A stretch of 64,000 nt of DNA from Oscillospiraceae bacterium. GTDB lineage: Bacteria > Bacillota > Clostridia > Oscillospirales > Oscillospiraceae. The notes beneath the pieces were generated by a model. It made no database searches. It worked only from the letters and a program-made list of their open reading frames with translations, and was not told the origin of the DNA. The stretch covers positions 42,570 through 106,569 of the forward strand of contig JAAWQS010000002.1 of NCBI GenBank assembly GCA_022800665.1. Direction: 5' to 3'. How positions within the stretch are numbered: position 1 is the first letter of the stretch; every line of letters starts with the position of its first letter. This document shows, in pieces, positions 18,289 through 27,522 of this stretch. A program made the position numbers and the translations under genes.

Positions 18289-19548
18289 TTACTCTCCCAT
18301 CCGCTGGCCAAACTCCCCGCTGCGGGCGGCGATTCCCTCCAGCTTCACCAGACTGCCCTTCTCGTTGGCCGTCTCCAGCATACAGAACCGTGGAGGGAGA
18401 TAAAAGCTCTTATTCATATTCAGACCGGAAATCAACTGCCGTGCAATCAGGTCGCCGCCGGAGTAACCGGAGACGATCAGGCCATAGAGCCGCTTGTCAT
18501 AGAACCGGCTCTGCCGGAAAAGGGCGGTGAGGCGGTTGACGAAGGCGGTCAGATTGGCGGCAAGGGCGTCGTTGTAGTTGGCGCAGAGCATTACCAGCGT
18601 GTCGCAGTCCCGCACTGCCGGGAAGACCTCGTCCACCAGCGGTCCGCCGTAGAAGCACCCGCCCTGCTGGCCGAAGTGCATACAGGCGGTGTAGCTGCAG
18701 CCGATGCAGTCGGCGAGGGTACCGTTTTGCAGGCACTGCTCCCGGACCTCCACAGTCTCCGGCAGTCCCGCCTTGACCAATTCCCACAAAGCGAGGGTGT
18801 TGCTGGTGGCTCTGACGGACGCATGGAGGGCCAGGACCCGCCGGGCTGGAGGCAGCGGCCTCCACTCCTGCAGACGCTGGAGCAGCTCCGCGATTGCCAT
18901 ACGGAAAGCGGTGGGCTCATCGGTGCCGCCCAGCTGGGCCTGGACCTGGAAATTGCGCAGGGAACCGGTGGCCTCCACCAGTGGCCGTCCCAGGAACGCG
19001 CAGCCTGCCAGATTAGCGGACAATACCAGGTCGCGGGCTACGTCCTTGGTGTACAGCTCGCCGACGCCGGTGACAACGACTGCGCCGGTACAGCCATCCA
19101 GCAGCTGGCCGTCCAGCCGGAGGAGGGAGAGCATCCGGTAATAGCTGAGGTTGCAGCCGCCCGCATCCAAGGCTATGGCAAACAGGAGCTTGCGGCCCTG
19201 TAAGCCGCTCAGACCGTCCGCCGGGTCCCGCCAGGCGGTGTCCGCCGGGAGGAGGGGGAGAAGGGTGTCCCGCAGCTTTGCTGCGTATTCGTTTTGGGGG
19301 AGGATGACGGTGAGCGCGGGGCGGGAGGTCCGCTCCCGGATATCGGAAATCCCCAGCAGATAGTCCACAGAAACGTCAAAAAATTCTGCCAGCGTCAGCA
19401 GTGTTGACGTTGGTACGTTGACCTTCCCTGCCTCAATTTTTTGATAATGCCGGTTCACACAGTCTAAAAGAGCGGCTATATCAGCCTGTTTCAGCCTTTT
19501 TTCTGTTCTCAGTTCTTTTAGACGAATTGAAAAGTCGTGTAATTCCAT
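18289..19548 (-). CDS. XRE-type HTH regulator fused to a C-terminal NAD(P)H-dependent FMN reductase / flavodoxin-like domain
   Basis: N-term FSIRLKELRTEKRLKQADIAALLDCVNRHYQKIEAGKVNVPTSTLLTLAEFFDVSVDYLLG (HTH_3); C-term VLALHASVRATSNTLALWELV...DCIGCSYTACMHFGQQGGCFYGGPLVDEVFPAVRDCDTLVMLCANYNDALAANLTAFVNRL. Confidence 0.8.
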   Translation of the reverse strand: MELHDFSIRLKELRTEKRLKQADIAALLDCVNRHYQKIEAGKVNVPTSTLLTLAEFFDVSVDYLLGISDIRERTSRPALTVILPQNEYAAKLRDTLLPLLPADTAWRDPADGLSGLQGRKLLFAIALDAGGCNLSYYRMLSLLRLDGQLLDGCTGAVVVTGVGELYTKDVARDLVLSANLAGCAFLGRPLVEATGSLRNFQVQAQLGGTDEPTAFRMAIAELLQRLQEWRPLPPARRVLALHASVRATSNTLALWELVKAGLPETVEVREQCLQNGTLADCIGCSYTACMHFGQQGGCFYGGPLVDEVFPAVRDCDTLVMLCANYNDALAANLTAFVNRLTALFRQSRFYDKRLYGLIVSGYSGGDLIARQLISGLNMNKSFYLPPRFCMLETANEKGSLVKLEGIAARSGEFGQRMGE

Positions 19549-19638
19549 TAGAAAACCTCAAAAAACTCTTGACATGACTTTATAAGACGTATATAATAGG
19601 GTGTACGAATTAGAAAATCGTAGATAAGGGGGCGTACT

Positions 19639-19872
19639 ATGATGAGTACATACGGAACTTTATACGAGACATTCGCTGTGCCATTGATAGAAAAAATCAT
19701 TGCAGACCAGAATGCCGCAGAAAAACGGCTGGCTGAGGAGCTTGCGCTTTCCCCAGAACAGGAATTGACGCTGGATGATGCTATGGCAGACCTGCGGTAT
19801 GTCTGGGGCGGGGAGATTTTTGCCCTGGGCCTGCAATTGGGAATTCGGATTGCATGTCCGAAGGAGCGGTAA
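19639..19872 (+). CDS. 77-aa small protein, unknown function, divergent from the HTH-flavodoxin gene
   Basis: ORF MMSTYGTLYETFAVPLIEKIIADQNAAEKRLAEELALSPEQELTLDDAM..., SD aaggggg. Confidence 0.6.
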   Translation: MMSTYGTLYETFAVPLIEKIIADQNAAEKRLAEELALSPEQELTLDDAMADLRYVWGGEIFALGLQLGIRIACPKER

Positions 19873-19957
19873 AGGAGGCGGAGACAGGGGGTCTTCCCCG
19901 GCAAAGTCTATGTAAAAAGCCAAGTCCGCAAAAGACTGGGACTTGGCTTTTTCAAGG

Positions 19958-20116
19958 TTACAGATCGTCCGCGTCCTGCACAGGTACCTCATAGGGGTCT
20001 GCCGGGGTACCGGTCCAGCTCCCCTGGGGGTCCGTCTTGGCGGATTGCCAGAGCGTCATGTGCATGGCCTTGTCCATGGGATTTTCCGGTCTGGCAGTTT
20101 CCTTTTTTTTCTCCAT
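19958..20116 (-). CDS. 52-aa small protein, unknown function
   Basis: MEKKKETARPENPMDKAMHMTLWQSAKTDPQGSWTGTPADPYEVPVQDADDL with SD ggggagga. Confidence 0.55.
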   Translation of the reverse strand: MEKKKETARPENPMDKAMHMTLWQSAKTDPQGSWTGTPADPYEVPVQDADDL

Positions 20117-20202
20117 GATATCCTCCCCTTTCTCTGCGGCTTGACAGCCGGGATTAGTCTGCCCCGTCCTGCCGGTGAGGATACCGCCATATTTTACAAA
20201 TT

Positions 20203-20652
20203 TTACGCGGGGACCGCCGCCTTGGCCCGGACGTACAGCTTGACGCCCTCCATCCAGACCACCTCCACCATCTCGTCCTTTGGGATGACCTCGCCGCTGG
20301 CGCTGCGGGCGGTCCACATTTTTCCGTCCACATACACGGCGCCGGAGGAAATCGTATTGTTGATTTCTTCCGTCACCTTTGCGTCCTGCCCCAGCAGGCG
20401 GTCGGCATTGGTCGGCGTGATATGGGGGTCCAGGAACCGCCTGGTCAGGGGCCGGGCCGCGAAGAAGGTGGCGATTGACACGCTTACAAAAATAAGCAGC
20501 TGACCCGTGACCGGTATACCGCCATATGCGGCAAATACAGTAACCAGCGCACCCATAGCAAACCAGACGGACACCAGCGACATGGTGGACGCCTCCAGAA
20601 TCAACGCCAACGCCACCACAGCCAGCCACAACCAAACCATTGTATTCAACAT
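20203..20652 (-). CDS. NfeD family membrane protein
   Basis: Hydrophobic N-terminus and C-terminal OB-like NfeD segment (LLGQDAKVTEEINNTISSGAVYVDGKMWTARSASGEVIPKDEMVEVVWMEGVKLYV). Confidence 0.85.
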   Translation of the reverse strand: MLNTMVWLWLAVVALALILEASTMSLVSVWFAMGALVTVFAAYGGIPVTGQLLIFVSVSIATFFAARPLTRRFLDPHITPTNADRLLGQDAKVTEEINNTISSGAVYVDGKMWTARSASGEVIPKDEMVEVVWMEGVKLYVRAKAAVPA

Positions 20653-20772
20653 ATCGACTGCCCTCCATTCCGCGTCCGCCGGGACGCCCGCTTCCATTCC
20701 ACAAGTCCTTCCTTTTTATTTATAGTATACCACAAAAACACCTTCCCGTCAATCGCAGTTGTACAAAACAAC

Positions 20773-20812
20773 AAACCGGCAGAGCCTCAAGGCCCTGCCG
20801 GTTTTGCTCTGT
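20773..20812. terminator. Bidirectional terminator
   Basis: AACCGGCAGaGCCTcaaGGCcCTGCCGGTTTTG. Confidence 0.7.
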
Positions 20813-20835
20813 CTGTTTATTTCTGCAAAAGCAGC

Positions 20836-21885
20836 TCACTCCAGCGTATAGCGGGTCACGCCGAAGAGGAGGCCCAGCTGTAATTTTGCGGCCAGGCTCT
20901 CGTCGCTCTGGTACCAGACAACGGCGGTCTGGTACGGATTAGGCTCATAGATGCAGTATGCGCTCTGGTAGCGTTCGGAGTAGTAGTCGTTTACATCCGG
21001 CTGTCCCAGCAGCTCCTCCACCTCCTCTGCCGTCAGCGGATCGCTGGACAGCACATACCCGTCGCTGGTCAGTGTGCGCATGCCGCCCGCGGTCAGCCGC
21101 AGGGCGGTCCGGCTCATGTCCACGCCGGTCTCCTTCATCTCCCGCAGGGCTTCATACAGCTCTGCCAGCGGCTCCAGGGGCGTGGTGGGCAGGGCGTCCC
21201 CCTGGGAGGCTCTGGGCGTATCCACCGCAATCTGGCGGTATGCGCTGCCGGAGCTGAGCTGCACCGGGCGGGCGGACAGGCAGTCGTATACCCGCACCAG
21301 CACCGCCGCAGCCTGTTCGCGGGTGGCAATACCGGCGGGATCAAAGCGGTCCTGGCCCACGCCGCCCATCAGACCCATATCATAGGCCACGGTAATAAAG
21401 CCCTTGTTGGTGGACACATCGCTGAAGGGACAGCCGTACTCGCTCACATACCCGGCCAGGGACGTATACCCCAGGGCGCGGATGAGCATGGCCGCCATTT
21501 CCTCCCGCGTGATGCCGTCGGTGGGACGGAACTCCGGGTGTCCGGCGGAGAGCGCGCCGTTGGCGTGGGCGGTTTCCACCGCCGTATAGAACCAGCGGTC
21601 CTCGGTGACGTCGGAGAAGATAGACGCCTCCGAATCCACCTCCTCCCAGTCCAGCAGGCGCATCAAGGCGGCGGCAAAGGCGGCGCGGCTCATGGGCTGG
21701 CCCCAGCCGAAGGTCTCCTCCGTCACGCCCTGGAACAGTCCCAGGTCGATGGCCCGCTCCACGCTGGAGGAGCTCCAGTGACCGTCCTGCACGTCCGCAT
21801 AGCTCTTGTAACCGGCTGCTGCCGGAAGTGTCAGCTGCAGGCAGGCCGCCAACGCCAGCACAAGTGTCAATACATGTTTTTTCAT
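20836..21885 (-). CDS. SLH-domain surface protein
   Basis: Signal peptide MKKHVLTLVLALAACLQLTLPAAAG; SLH-like repeats (YADVQDGHWSSSSVERAIDLGLFQGVTEETFGWGQPMSRAAFAAAL..., FSDVTEDRWFYTAVE...). Confidence 0.85.
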   Translation of the reverse strand: MKKHVLTLVLALAACLQLTLPAAAGYKSYADVQDGHWSSSSVERAIDLGLFQGVTEETFGWGQPMSRAAFAAALMRLLDWEEVDSEASIFSDVTEDRWFYTAVETAHANGALSAGHPEFRPTDGITREEMAAMLIRALGYTSLAGYVSEYGCPFSDVSTNKGFITVAYDMGLMGGVGQDRFDPAGIATREQAAAVLVRVYDCLSARPVQLSSGSAYRQIAVDTPRASQGDALPTTPLEPLAELYEALREMKETGVDMSRTALRLTAGGMRTLTSDGYVLSSDPLTAEEVEELLGQPDVNDYYSERYQSAYCIYEPNPYQTAVVWYQSDESLAAKLQLGLLFGVTRYTLE

Positions 21886-22044
21886 GAGGAAATCCTCTTT
21901 TCTTTTGATTAGCTCTGGATATTTTACCATATTATTCCCGGATAGTCAATTTTTTCAACCCCGCTTTTTTTATCGAAACCCCACAAATCGCCGCGAACAA
22001 TCTTATATTTCCTGAGCGGATGTCTAAAAAACACGTCTTCTGCA

Positions 22045-22623
22045 TCAATCCGCCTCCATAATTTTGATCTGATCGACGGTGTAATCCGTCTCGCTGAGGA
22101 TGATATCCTTGATCTTAGCCACATCCTCTGTCTGCAAACCGTCCTCGGCGGCGGAGACCACCACGCTGACGCTGTTCTCCCCCATAAAGGCCACGCAGTC
22201 GGCGTATCCCTTGGCAATCACCAGGTTCTCAATCTGTCCCTCCAGCATGGCGTATCCGGCCAGGGTCTGAATGGCCCGGTTAGCGTCCTCCAGCACGGTC
22301 TGTTCCACGTTCTCCTGACCCGCCGCCTCCCGCAGCAGGCTCAGGGCGTTGTCGCGGGACTGCTGGCGGCTGAGCCGCGCGGTGTCGAAATAGCTGCTGG
22401 CCGCCGCAGCCACCTGATTGTCCTCCGCCGTGGTGGGCACCCCGCCCACCAGCGTGGCGTCGCCCAGCACTTTGGTACTGCCGCCGTCCTCCTCCTGCTG
22501 GGTGGGCTGGGATTCGCCCTCCTGGGCGACGTTCCCGGCATAACGCCAGTTGAGATATACCGCCGCGCAGACAAACAGCAGCACGGTTGCTACCACGGCA
22601 TTGCGTTTCCATTGCTCTTTCAT
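22045..22623 (-). CDS. spoIIIAH: Stage III sporulation protein AH (SpoIIIAH)
   Basis: Single TM then YFDTARLSRQQSRDNALSLLREAAGQ...; last gene of the spoIIIA operon. Confidence 0.9.
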   Translation of the reverse strand: MKEQWKRNAVVATVLLFVCAAVYLNWRYAGNVAQEGESQPTQQEEDGGSTKVLGDATLVGGVPTTAEDNQVAAAASSYFDTARLSRQQSRDNALSLLREAAGQENVEQTVLEDANRAIQTLAGYAMLEGQIENLVIAKGYADCVAFMGENSVSVVVSAAEDGLQTEDVAKIKDIILSETDYTVDQIKIMEAD

Positions 22624-22642
22624 GACTTATGTTCCTCCCATT

Positions 22643-23191
22643 TTAATTTGCTGTTCCTGTCCCGCCGGGCGTACCGGCGTCCTGCCATTTCACCACGGCG
22701 ATCCGGTCCGCGCCCAGGCCCGTCAGGACGCTCACCGCGTCGATGACCGCCAGGCGTACCCGGTCGCTATTGCCGCCGTCGCAGACCACCAGCGCGCCCC
22801 GGTACTGGGGGTAGATCTCCTGCCGGACCACCACGCCGCCGGATGTTGTCACCGTATCTGTGGACCGCTCGTAGTTGTCCGGGGACTGTGCGCTGCCGCT
22901 GTAGCGCAGGGCGGCGTCCTCCGCCAGCACCAGCTCGCTGCCGCTGTGGAGGGTGAGCATCACGTCCACCCGCCCCACCCCGCTGATCTCCGCCAGGATT
23001 TTCTCCATAGCCGCCTCAGTCTCGCGGGCGTCCTGGGCCTTGATGCCGGTCTGGGATGCCTCTGTCTGTACCTCCGGCCCGCCGGGTCCCGCGGGCCAGA
23101 GCAGTAACGCCGCGCCCAACGCCGCCGCCAGCAGCACAAATTTATACTTGTTCAGGATTTCTAAGGGTTTATTTCGTTTTCTCTCTTCCAT
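22643..23191 (-). CDS. spoIIIAG: Stage III sporulation protein AG
   Basis: Operon position; EKILAEISGVGRVDVMLTLHSGSELVLAED...GALVVCDGGNSDRVRLAVIDAVSVLTGLGADRIAVVKW. Confidence 0.88.
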   Translation of the reverse strand: MEERKRNKPLEILNKYKFVLLAAALGAALLLWPAGPGGPEVQTEASQTGIKAQDARETEAAMEKILAEISGVGRVDVMLTLHSGSELVLAEDAALRYSGSAQSPDNYERSTDTVTTSGGVVVRQEIYPQYRGALVVCDGGNSDRVRLAVIDAVSVLTGLGADRIAVVKWQDAGTPGGTGTAN

Positions 23192-23661
23192 GTCTCCTCC
23201 TCCAGCCAGATTTGTTTTTCGGGGGGGACCCCCACCTCCTCCTCTATGTACGCGGCCAGAGCCGCGCTGTAGCTTCCCCGGACCGTCACCGTATCCGGCA
23301 GAGGGATGCCGCTCTCCCCTGCCGACACAGCCACCTCCACGGTACACCGCAGCCCCAGCCGGTCCGCTTTGTCCCATATATATGCCCTGGTTTTCTCCGC
23401 TATGACAGCGGAAAGGGCCTCTTCACGGTCCTGCCGGTAAGCCTCCGCCAGAGCCTCCTGTGCGGGACCGTCCCACGCCAGCTCCGGCTCCGTCCACTGC
23501 AGTTCCGCCAGGGGCCGCAGTAACGCCAGCGTCAGCAGCAGGCCGCACGCCAGGCCCACCAACGCCTGTTCCCGGCCCTTTGGAGCCAGCTGCCGGGCCA
23601 GCCCGCCGGCAAAGGCGGTGAGCGTCACCCCCAGCAGCCACTGATGCACGCCCTGGATCAT
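23161..23661 (-). CDS. spoIIIAF: Stage III sporulation protein AF
   Basis: Operon position; MIQGVHQWLLGVTLTAFAGGLARQLAPKG... Confidence 0.82.
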   Translation of the reverse strand: MIQGVHQWLLGVTLTAFAGGLARQLAPKGREQALVGLACGLLLTLALLRPLAELQWTEPELAWDGPAQEALAEAYRQDREEALSAVIAEKTRAYIWDKADRLGLRCTVEVAVSAGESGIPLPDTVTVRGSYSAALAAYIEEEVGVPPEKQIWLEEETWKRENEINP

Positions 23662-24728
23662 GGGACCACCGCCGTCAGCGATGACACGATGGAGATAATC
23701 AGCAGCAGCGCGGACGCCGCCGTCATAGCCAGCGTCAGGCCAAAGGCGTCCCCCAAAGCGGCCAGCAGGGCGGTCAGCTTTTTCGGCCCCGCTGCCGCAG
23801 CCGCCAGGGACGCGCACTGATACAGCAGGTACTGCGCCCCCAGCCGCAGGAAGGGCAGCAGGCAGGCGGAGAGTACCGCCAGCGTGCCGAAGGCCCCCAG
23901 AGTCCCCCGCAGCAGACCCGCGCCGGCCAGCACGCTCTCCGCCGCTTCCGAGAGAATGCCGCCTACCACCGGCACCGCCGTGGACACAGCGGCCTTTGCC
24001 AGCTTCACCGCCTGGGCGTCGGCTGCGCCCGCAATGGCCCCGCTGATGGTGAGATAGGCGGTAAAGAGGGTCAGCAGCCCCCCCAGGACCCAGGTAATCA
24101 GTTTTTTCAGCAGCTCGCCCACCCGTTCCATCAGCTCCCCCTCCAGTACCGTCCCCGCCGCCGCTGTGCCGATGTACAGGTACACGCCGGGCAGCAGGAC
24201 CCGTTCAATTACCGTCAGCAGCACGTCGGCAAAGAATACCGCCGCCACCTGCCGCACTGACGCGGCAGTGACGCCCCCCGCCGCCGCCTCTGCCGCCGCC
24301 AGCAGGGGCAGAAGAACCTTGCTCAGCTGGGACAGCTCCACGATTGTGCTCTGTCCCAGACCAATCAGGGCGTTCAGGTCCCCGGCGGAGACGGCGGTGA
24401 TCCACAGTGCGCCGGTGATGGTGACATAGCGTTCCATGGTGTCCCGTCCCGCCGGGGCAATGTTCTCCGCCACCCCCAGCAGCGTCACCCCGGCCATAAT
24501 GACCGCGGCGGCCCGGACGCCGGAGAGCAGATACGTCTCCGCCTGGGTCCGGACTTTCTGCCACAGCTGCCGGATGCCGGGGAGCAGGCCCTCCCCGCCT
24601 CCGGCCAGCTCCGCCGCCTCTGGGGACAGCCTGGTTAATTCCGGCGGCAGCTCCGCTGCATGGGCCTGTCCGCACAGGTACAGCGGCAGCAGAAGGGTAA
24701 GGATCAGGGCTGCAATTTGTTGTCTCAT
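23658..24728 (-). CDS. spoIIIAE: Stage III sporulation protein AE
   Basis: Multi-TM protein in operon position; long hydrophobic repeats typical of SpoIIIAE. Confidence 0.88.
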   Translation of the reverse strand: MRQQIAALILTLLLPLYLCGQAHAAELPPELTRLSPEAAELAGGGEGLLPGIRQLWQKVRTQAETYLLSGVRAAAVIMAGVTLLGVAENIAPAGRDTMERYVTITGALWITAVSAGDLNALIGLGQSTIVELSQLSKVLLPLLAAAEAAAGGVTAASVRQVAAVFFADVLLTVIERVLLPGVYLYIGTAAAGTVLEGELMERVGELLKKLITWVLGGLLTLFTAYLTISGAIAGAADAQAVKLAKAAVSTAVPVVGGILSEAAESVLAGAGLLRGTLGAFGTLAVLSACLLPFLRLGAQYLLYQCASLAAAAAGPKKLTALLAALGDAFGLTLAMTAASALLLIISIVSSLTAVVP

Positions 24729-24829
24729 TGGCGTTACTCCTTATTCTTATGTAAGGCGCCGCCCCATGTAAGGCACCGCCGCAGGCACAATGCAGACGGA
24801 GAGGGCGTCTCCAGGGCATCTGGGAGCCT

Positions 24830-25216
24830 TCAGCCCAAATACCCCAGCAGCAGCTCCGTCACAGCCCGCAGCAGCGGCAGGGCAATGAGCAGCGCCGCCA
24901 AGGCCCCCGCCGCCTCCACCGCCGCGGCCAGGGATTGGGACCCGCCATCCCGGCACAGGTCCGCGCACAGCCGCGTCACCAACGCCGCCGCCGTGGTCCG
25001 CAGCAATACCGACACATAGGCCGCCTCTATACCCGCCCGCTCAAAGAGGGCGCGGACCTCTTCCAACGCCGGCGCGGCCAGGCGCAGGCAGCGGGCCAGG
25101 GTCACGGACAGAATTGCCGCAGTCAGGAGCAGGGCCTGCTCCGGCGCAGTCTTCCGCAGCAGCGTCACCGGCAGCATACACAACGCGCACAGGCCCGCTA
25201 ATCTCAACAGCTCCAT
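24830..25216 (-). CDS. spoIIIAD: Stage III sporulation protein AD
   Basis: Operon position; small multi-TM protein. Confidence 0.85.
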   Translation of the reverse strand: MELLRLAGLCALCMLPVTLLRKTAPEQALLLTAAILSVTLARCLRLAAPALEEVRALFERAGIEAAYVSVLLRTTAAALVTRLCADLCRDGGSQSLAAAVEAAGALAALLIALPLLRAVTELLLGYLG

Positions 25217-25219
25217 CGC

Positions 25220-25414
25220 TCAGAACCCAAAGAGGGTTTTAATGAGCTGGAAAAGGTCGCTGATCTCCCGTACCAGCATCATCATCACCACCACCAGTCC
25301 CGCCAGGGTGGTCATCAACGCCTGCTCCTCCCGTCCCGAACGGATCAGCAGCTGGTTGAGCACTGCTACCACGATTCCAATCGCCGCAATTCGAAAAATC
25401 AGGTCAATATTCAT
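25220..25414 (-). CDS. spoIIIAC: Stage III sporulation protein AC
   Basis: MNIDLIFRIAAIGIVVAVLNQLLIRSGREEQALMTTLAGLVVVMMMLVREISDLFQLIKTLFGF. Confidence 0.92.
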   Translation of the reverse strand: MNIDLIFRIAAIGIVVAVLNQLLIRSGREEQALMTTLAGLVVVMMMLVREISDLFQLIKTLFGF

Positions 25415-25415
25415 A

Positions 25416-25889
25416 TCACATCAGGACCAGTATCAGCAGGCACGCGCCGGACAGACACAGCGCGGCGGTAATCCGCCCCTGTTCCGCCTGCCGGACCCGT
25501 TCCGCCCGCAGGAATCTGGTCAGCTCCTCTCTTGTTTCCTCAATCGCCGCAGCCAGCCGTTCCCCGCCCGCCGGGAGCAGCGGTCCCAGGGACGCCAGGT
25601 ATCCGTCCAGCGGCGGCGGCAGCTCCGATACCGCCTCTGCCCAGCAGTCCGGCAGCGTCCGGTCCGCCGCCTCCCGGAGGCGCCGCCCCAGGGATGTCCA
25701 CAGAGGGCCGGACAGCTCCTCGCAGATCTCCGGCAGCGGCCTGCGGCAGATACAGATTTGATAGCGCAGTATTGCCAGCTCTGCCGCAATCGCCTGTCCC
25801 ATCCGCAGGGGCAGCAGGCCCTCCCGCCGCCGCAGCAGGCAGAACAGGCCCGCCCCCCACAGCACCAGCAATGCGCCCAGCGCCCTCAT
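25416..25889 (-). CDS. spoIIIAB: Stage III sporulation protein AB
   Basis: Operon position; MRALGALLVLWGAGLFCLLRRREG... Confidence 0.85.
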   Translation of the reverse strand: MRALGALLVLWGAGLFCLLRRREGLLPLRMGQAIAAELAILRYQICICRRPLPEICEELSGPLWTSLGRRLREAADRTLPDCWAEAVSELPPPLDGYLASLGPLLPAGGERLAAAIEETREELTRFLRAERVRQAEQGRITAALCLSGACLLILVLM

Positions 25890-26800
25890 GGCAGACGCTC
25901 CACCCGGCACTGCCGGGCCGCGCCCAGGCCCTCGATGACCACCGCCCGCCGGAAGACGCCGCACTCCAGCAGGGCCCGTCCCACCTGCCGTCCCCGCAGG
26001 TCCTGGAGGGAGGCGGCGTGGACCGTGGCCAGCAGGGTGACGCCGCAGTTGGCCGCCGTACACACCGCCGCCACGTCCTCCGGCATGGCAACCTCGTCCA
26101 GAGCGATCGCCTGGGGCGACATGGCCCGCAGCAGCATCGGCACCGCCAGGGCCTTGGGACAGCCGTCCAGCACGTCCGTTCGGCAGCCCACCTCCAGCTG
26201 GGGCCGTCCCCGGTGGACCGCCGCCAGCTCCCCCCGCTCGTCTACCAGAGCCACCCGGCAGGGCGGGGCCAGCTCTGTCCCCTGGCTCAGCAGCCGCACC
26301 AGATCCCGCAGCAGCGTGGTCTTCCCGCCCCCCGGCGGACTAAGTACCAGCGTGCTCAGAGGCCGTCCCTCCTCCAGCAGCTCCGGCAGGACGGGCCGGG
26401 CGGCGTCCTCCCGGACACGGGGGATGCGGATTGCCAGGGAACTCACGTCCCGGATGCCCTCGTTGCGCTCCCCGCAGGGCAGCGCCGTGCCGCACACGCC
26501 GATGCGAAAGCCGCCCTCCGCAGTGACGTAGCCGTGGCGCAGCGTCTCCGCAGCCACATAGCGGGAATATTCCGTGGCCCGGTCCAGCGCCTGCTCCAGA
26601 TCCCCGCGGATGACCCGCGTCTGGGGCAGGAACAGCTCCATGGCGGGCAGCGTTAAGGACACAGGCCGTCCTATGCGGAGACGGATTTCCTCCGCCTCCG
26701 CCTTCTGGCTCCGCTCCACCGTCATTGCCGCCGCGCGCAGGCGTCCCGGCAGCAGCGCGCAGGCATCCTCGTACCGCGCCGCCGCGTATTCCTCAGTCAT
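25886..26800 (-). CDS. spoIIIAA: Stage III sporulation protein AA (ATPase)
   Basis: Walker A SPPGGGKTTLLRDLVRLLS; R-loop/ATPase motifs. Confidence 0.92.
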   Translation of the reverse strand: MTEEYAAARYEDACALLPGRLRAAAMTVERSQKAEAEEIRLRIGRPVSLTLPAMELFLPQTRVIRGDLEQALDRATEYSRYVAAETLRHGYVTAEGGFRIGVCGTALPCGERNEGIRDVSSLAIRIPRVREDAARPVLPELLEEGRPLSTLVLSPPGGGKTTLLRDLVRLLSQGTELAPPCRVALVDERGELAAVHRGRPQLEVGCRTDVLDGCPKALAVPMLLRAMSPQAIALDEVAMPEDVAAVCTAANCGVTLLATVHAASLQDLRGRQVGRALLECGVFRRAVVIEGLGAARQCRVERLP

Positions 26801-26832
26801 TGACAGTTCCCTCCCCTGTTGTCGTCTGCTAC

Positions 26833-26862
26833 AATCTATGCGGGCTCGTCCCAGCTTATGAC
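26833..26862 (-). promoter_or_regulatory. Candidate SigE-dependent promoter of the spoIIIA operon
   Basis: Minus strand GTCATAAG-N14-CATAGATT about 40 bp upstream of spoIIIAA. Confidence 0.6.
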
Positions 26863-26921
26863 CAGAGAAAACGCCCCCGCTTATTTCGTCTATTTTGAAG
26901 GTTTATTTTGCGAAATTCCTC

Positions 26922-26950
26922 TTTACAATAGGGACATCGTATGTTATAGT
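26922..26950 (+). promoter_or_regulatory. Promoter of rpsO
   Basis: TTTACA-N17-TATAGT. Confidence 0.6.
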
Positions 26951-27042
26951 AATCAACGTACGTTCCCAGGCTTCGTCCCAGGCGGCACCTGCCCGGACGC
27001 AGCTTGCGGAGAATTCATTATAAGAAAGGTGGAAACCCAGCT

Positions 27043-27309
27043 ATGATGCTGAAAGACCAGAAAACATCCATTATCGAATCCAACCGCACCCATCCCACAG
27101 ACACCGGTTCCCCGGAGGTCCAGGTGGCTATTCTGACCGAGCGGATCAACCAGCTCACCGAGCACCTGAAGGTGCATATCCACGATAACCACAGCCGCCG
27201 CGGCCTGTATAAGATGATTGGTAAGCGCCGCAGCCTTCTTGACTATCTGGCCAAGAAAGATATTGAGCGTTACCGCGCCTTGATCGCCAAGCTGGGTATC
27301 CGTAAGTAA
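27043..27309 (+). CDS. rpsO: 30S ribosomal protein S15
   Basis: [51 protein letters not shown]. Confidence 0.97.
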   Translation: MMLKDQKTSIIESNRTHPTDTGSPEVQVAILTERINQLTEHLKVHIHDNHSRRGLYKMIGKRRSLLDYLAKKDIERYRALIAKLGIRK

Positions 27310-27405
27310 GTGAAGAAACGCGGGGAGTAAGGCGGCGCTTTTCTCCCCGCGTCCCGCGTTTGTGTGTGCAGGGCCTGCCGCCCGGCAGCGCGGAACGGCA
27401 GCCGT

Positions 27406-27491
27406 GGGAGCCAGCCGCCTCTTTAGCAGTTGGTTTTGAGGCCGAGTAATGTCAGCTGGGCTTTGAAAGCAAGTGCTAAAAGGCGGCTCCC
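27406..27491 (+). promoter_or_regulatory. Structured 5' leader of pnp
   Basis: GGGAGCC(agcc)GCCTcTTTAGC ... GCTAAAAGGCGGCTCCC long stem about 30 nt before the start codon. Confidence 0.55.
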
Positions 27492-27522
27492 TGAGAAATC
27501 AAGATTCAAAAAGGAGTTTGCT

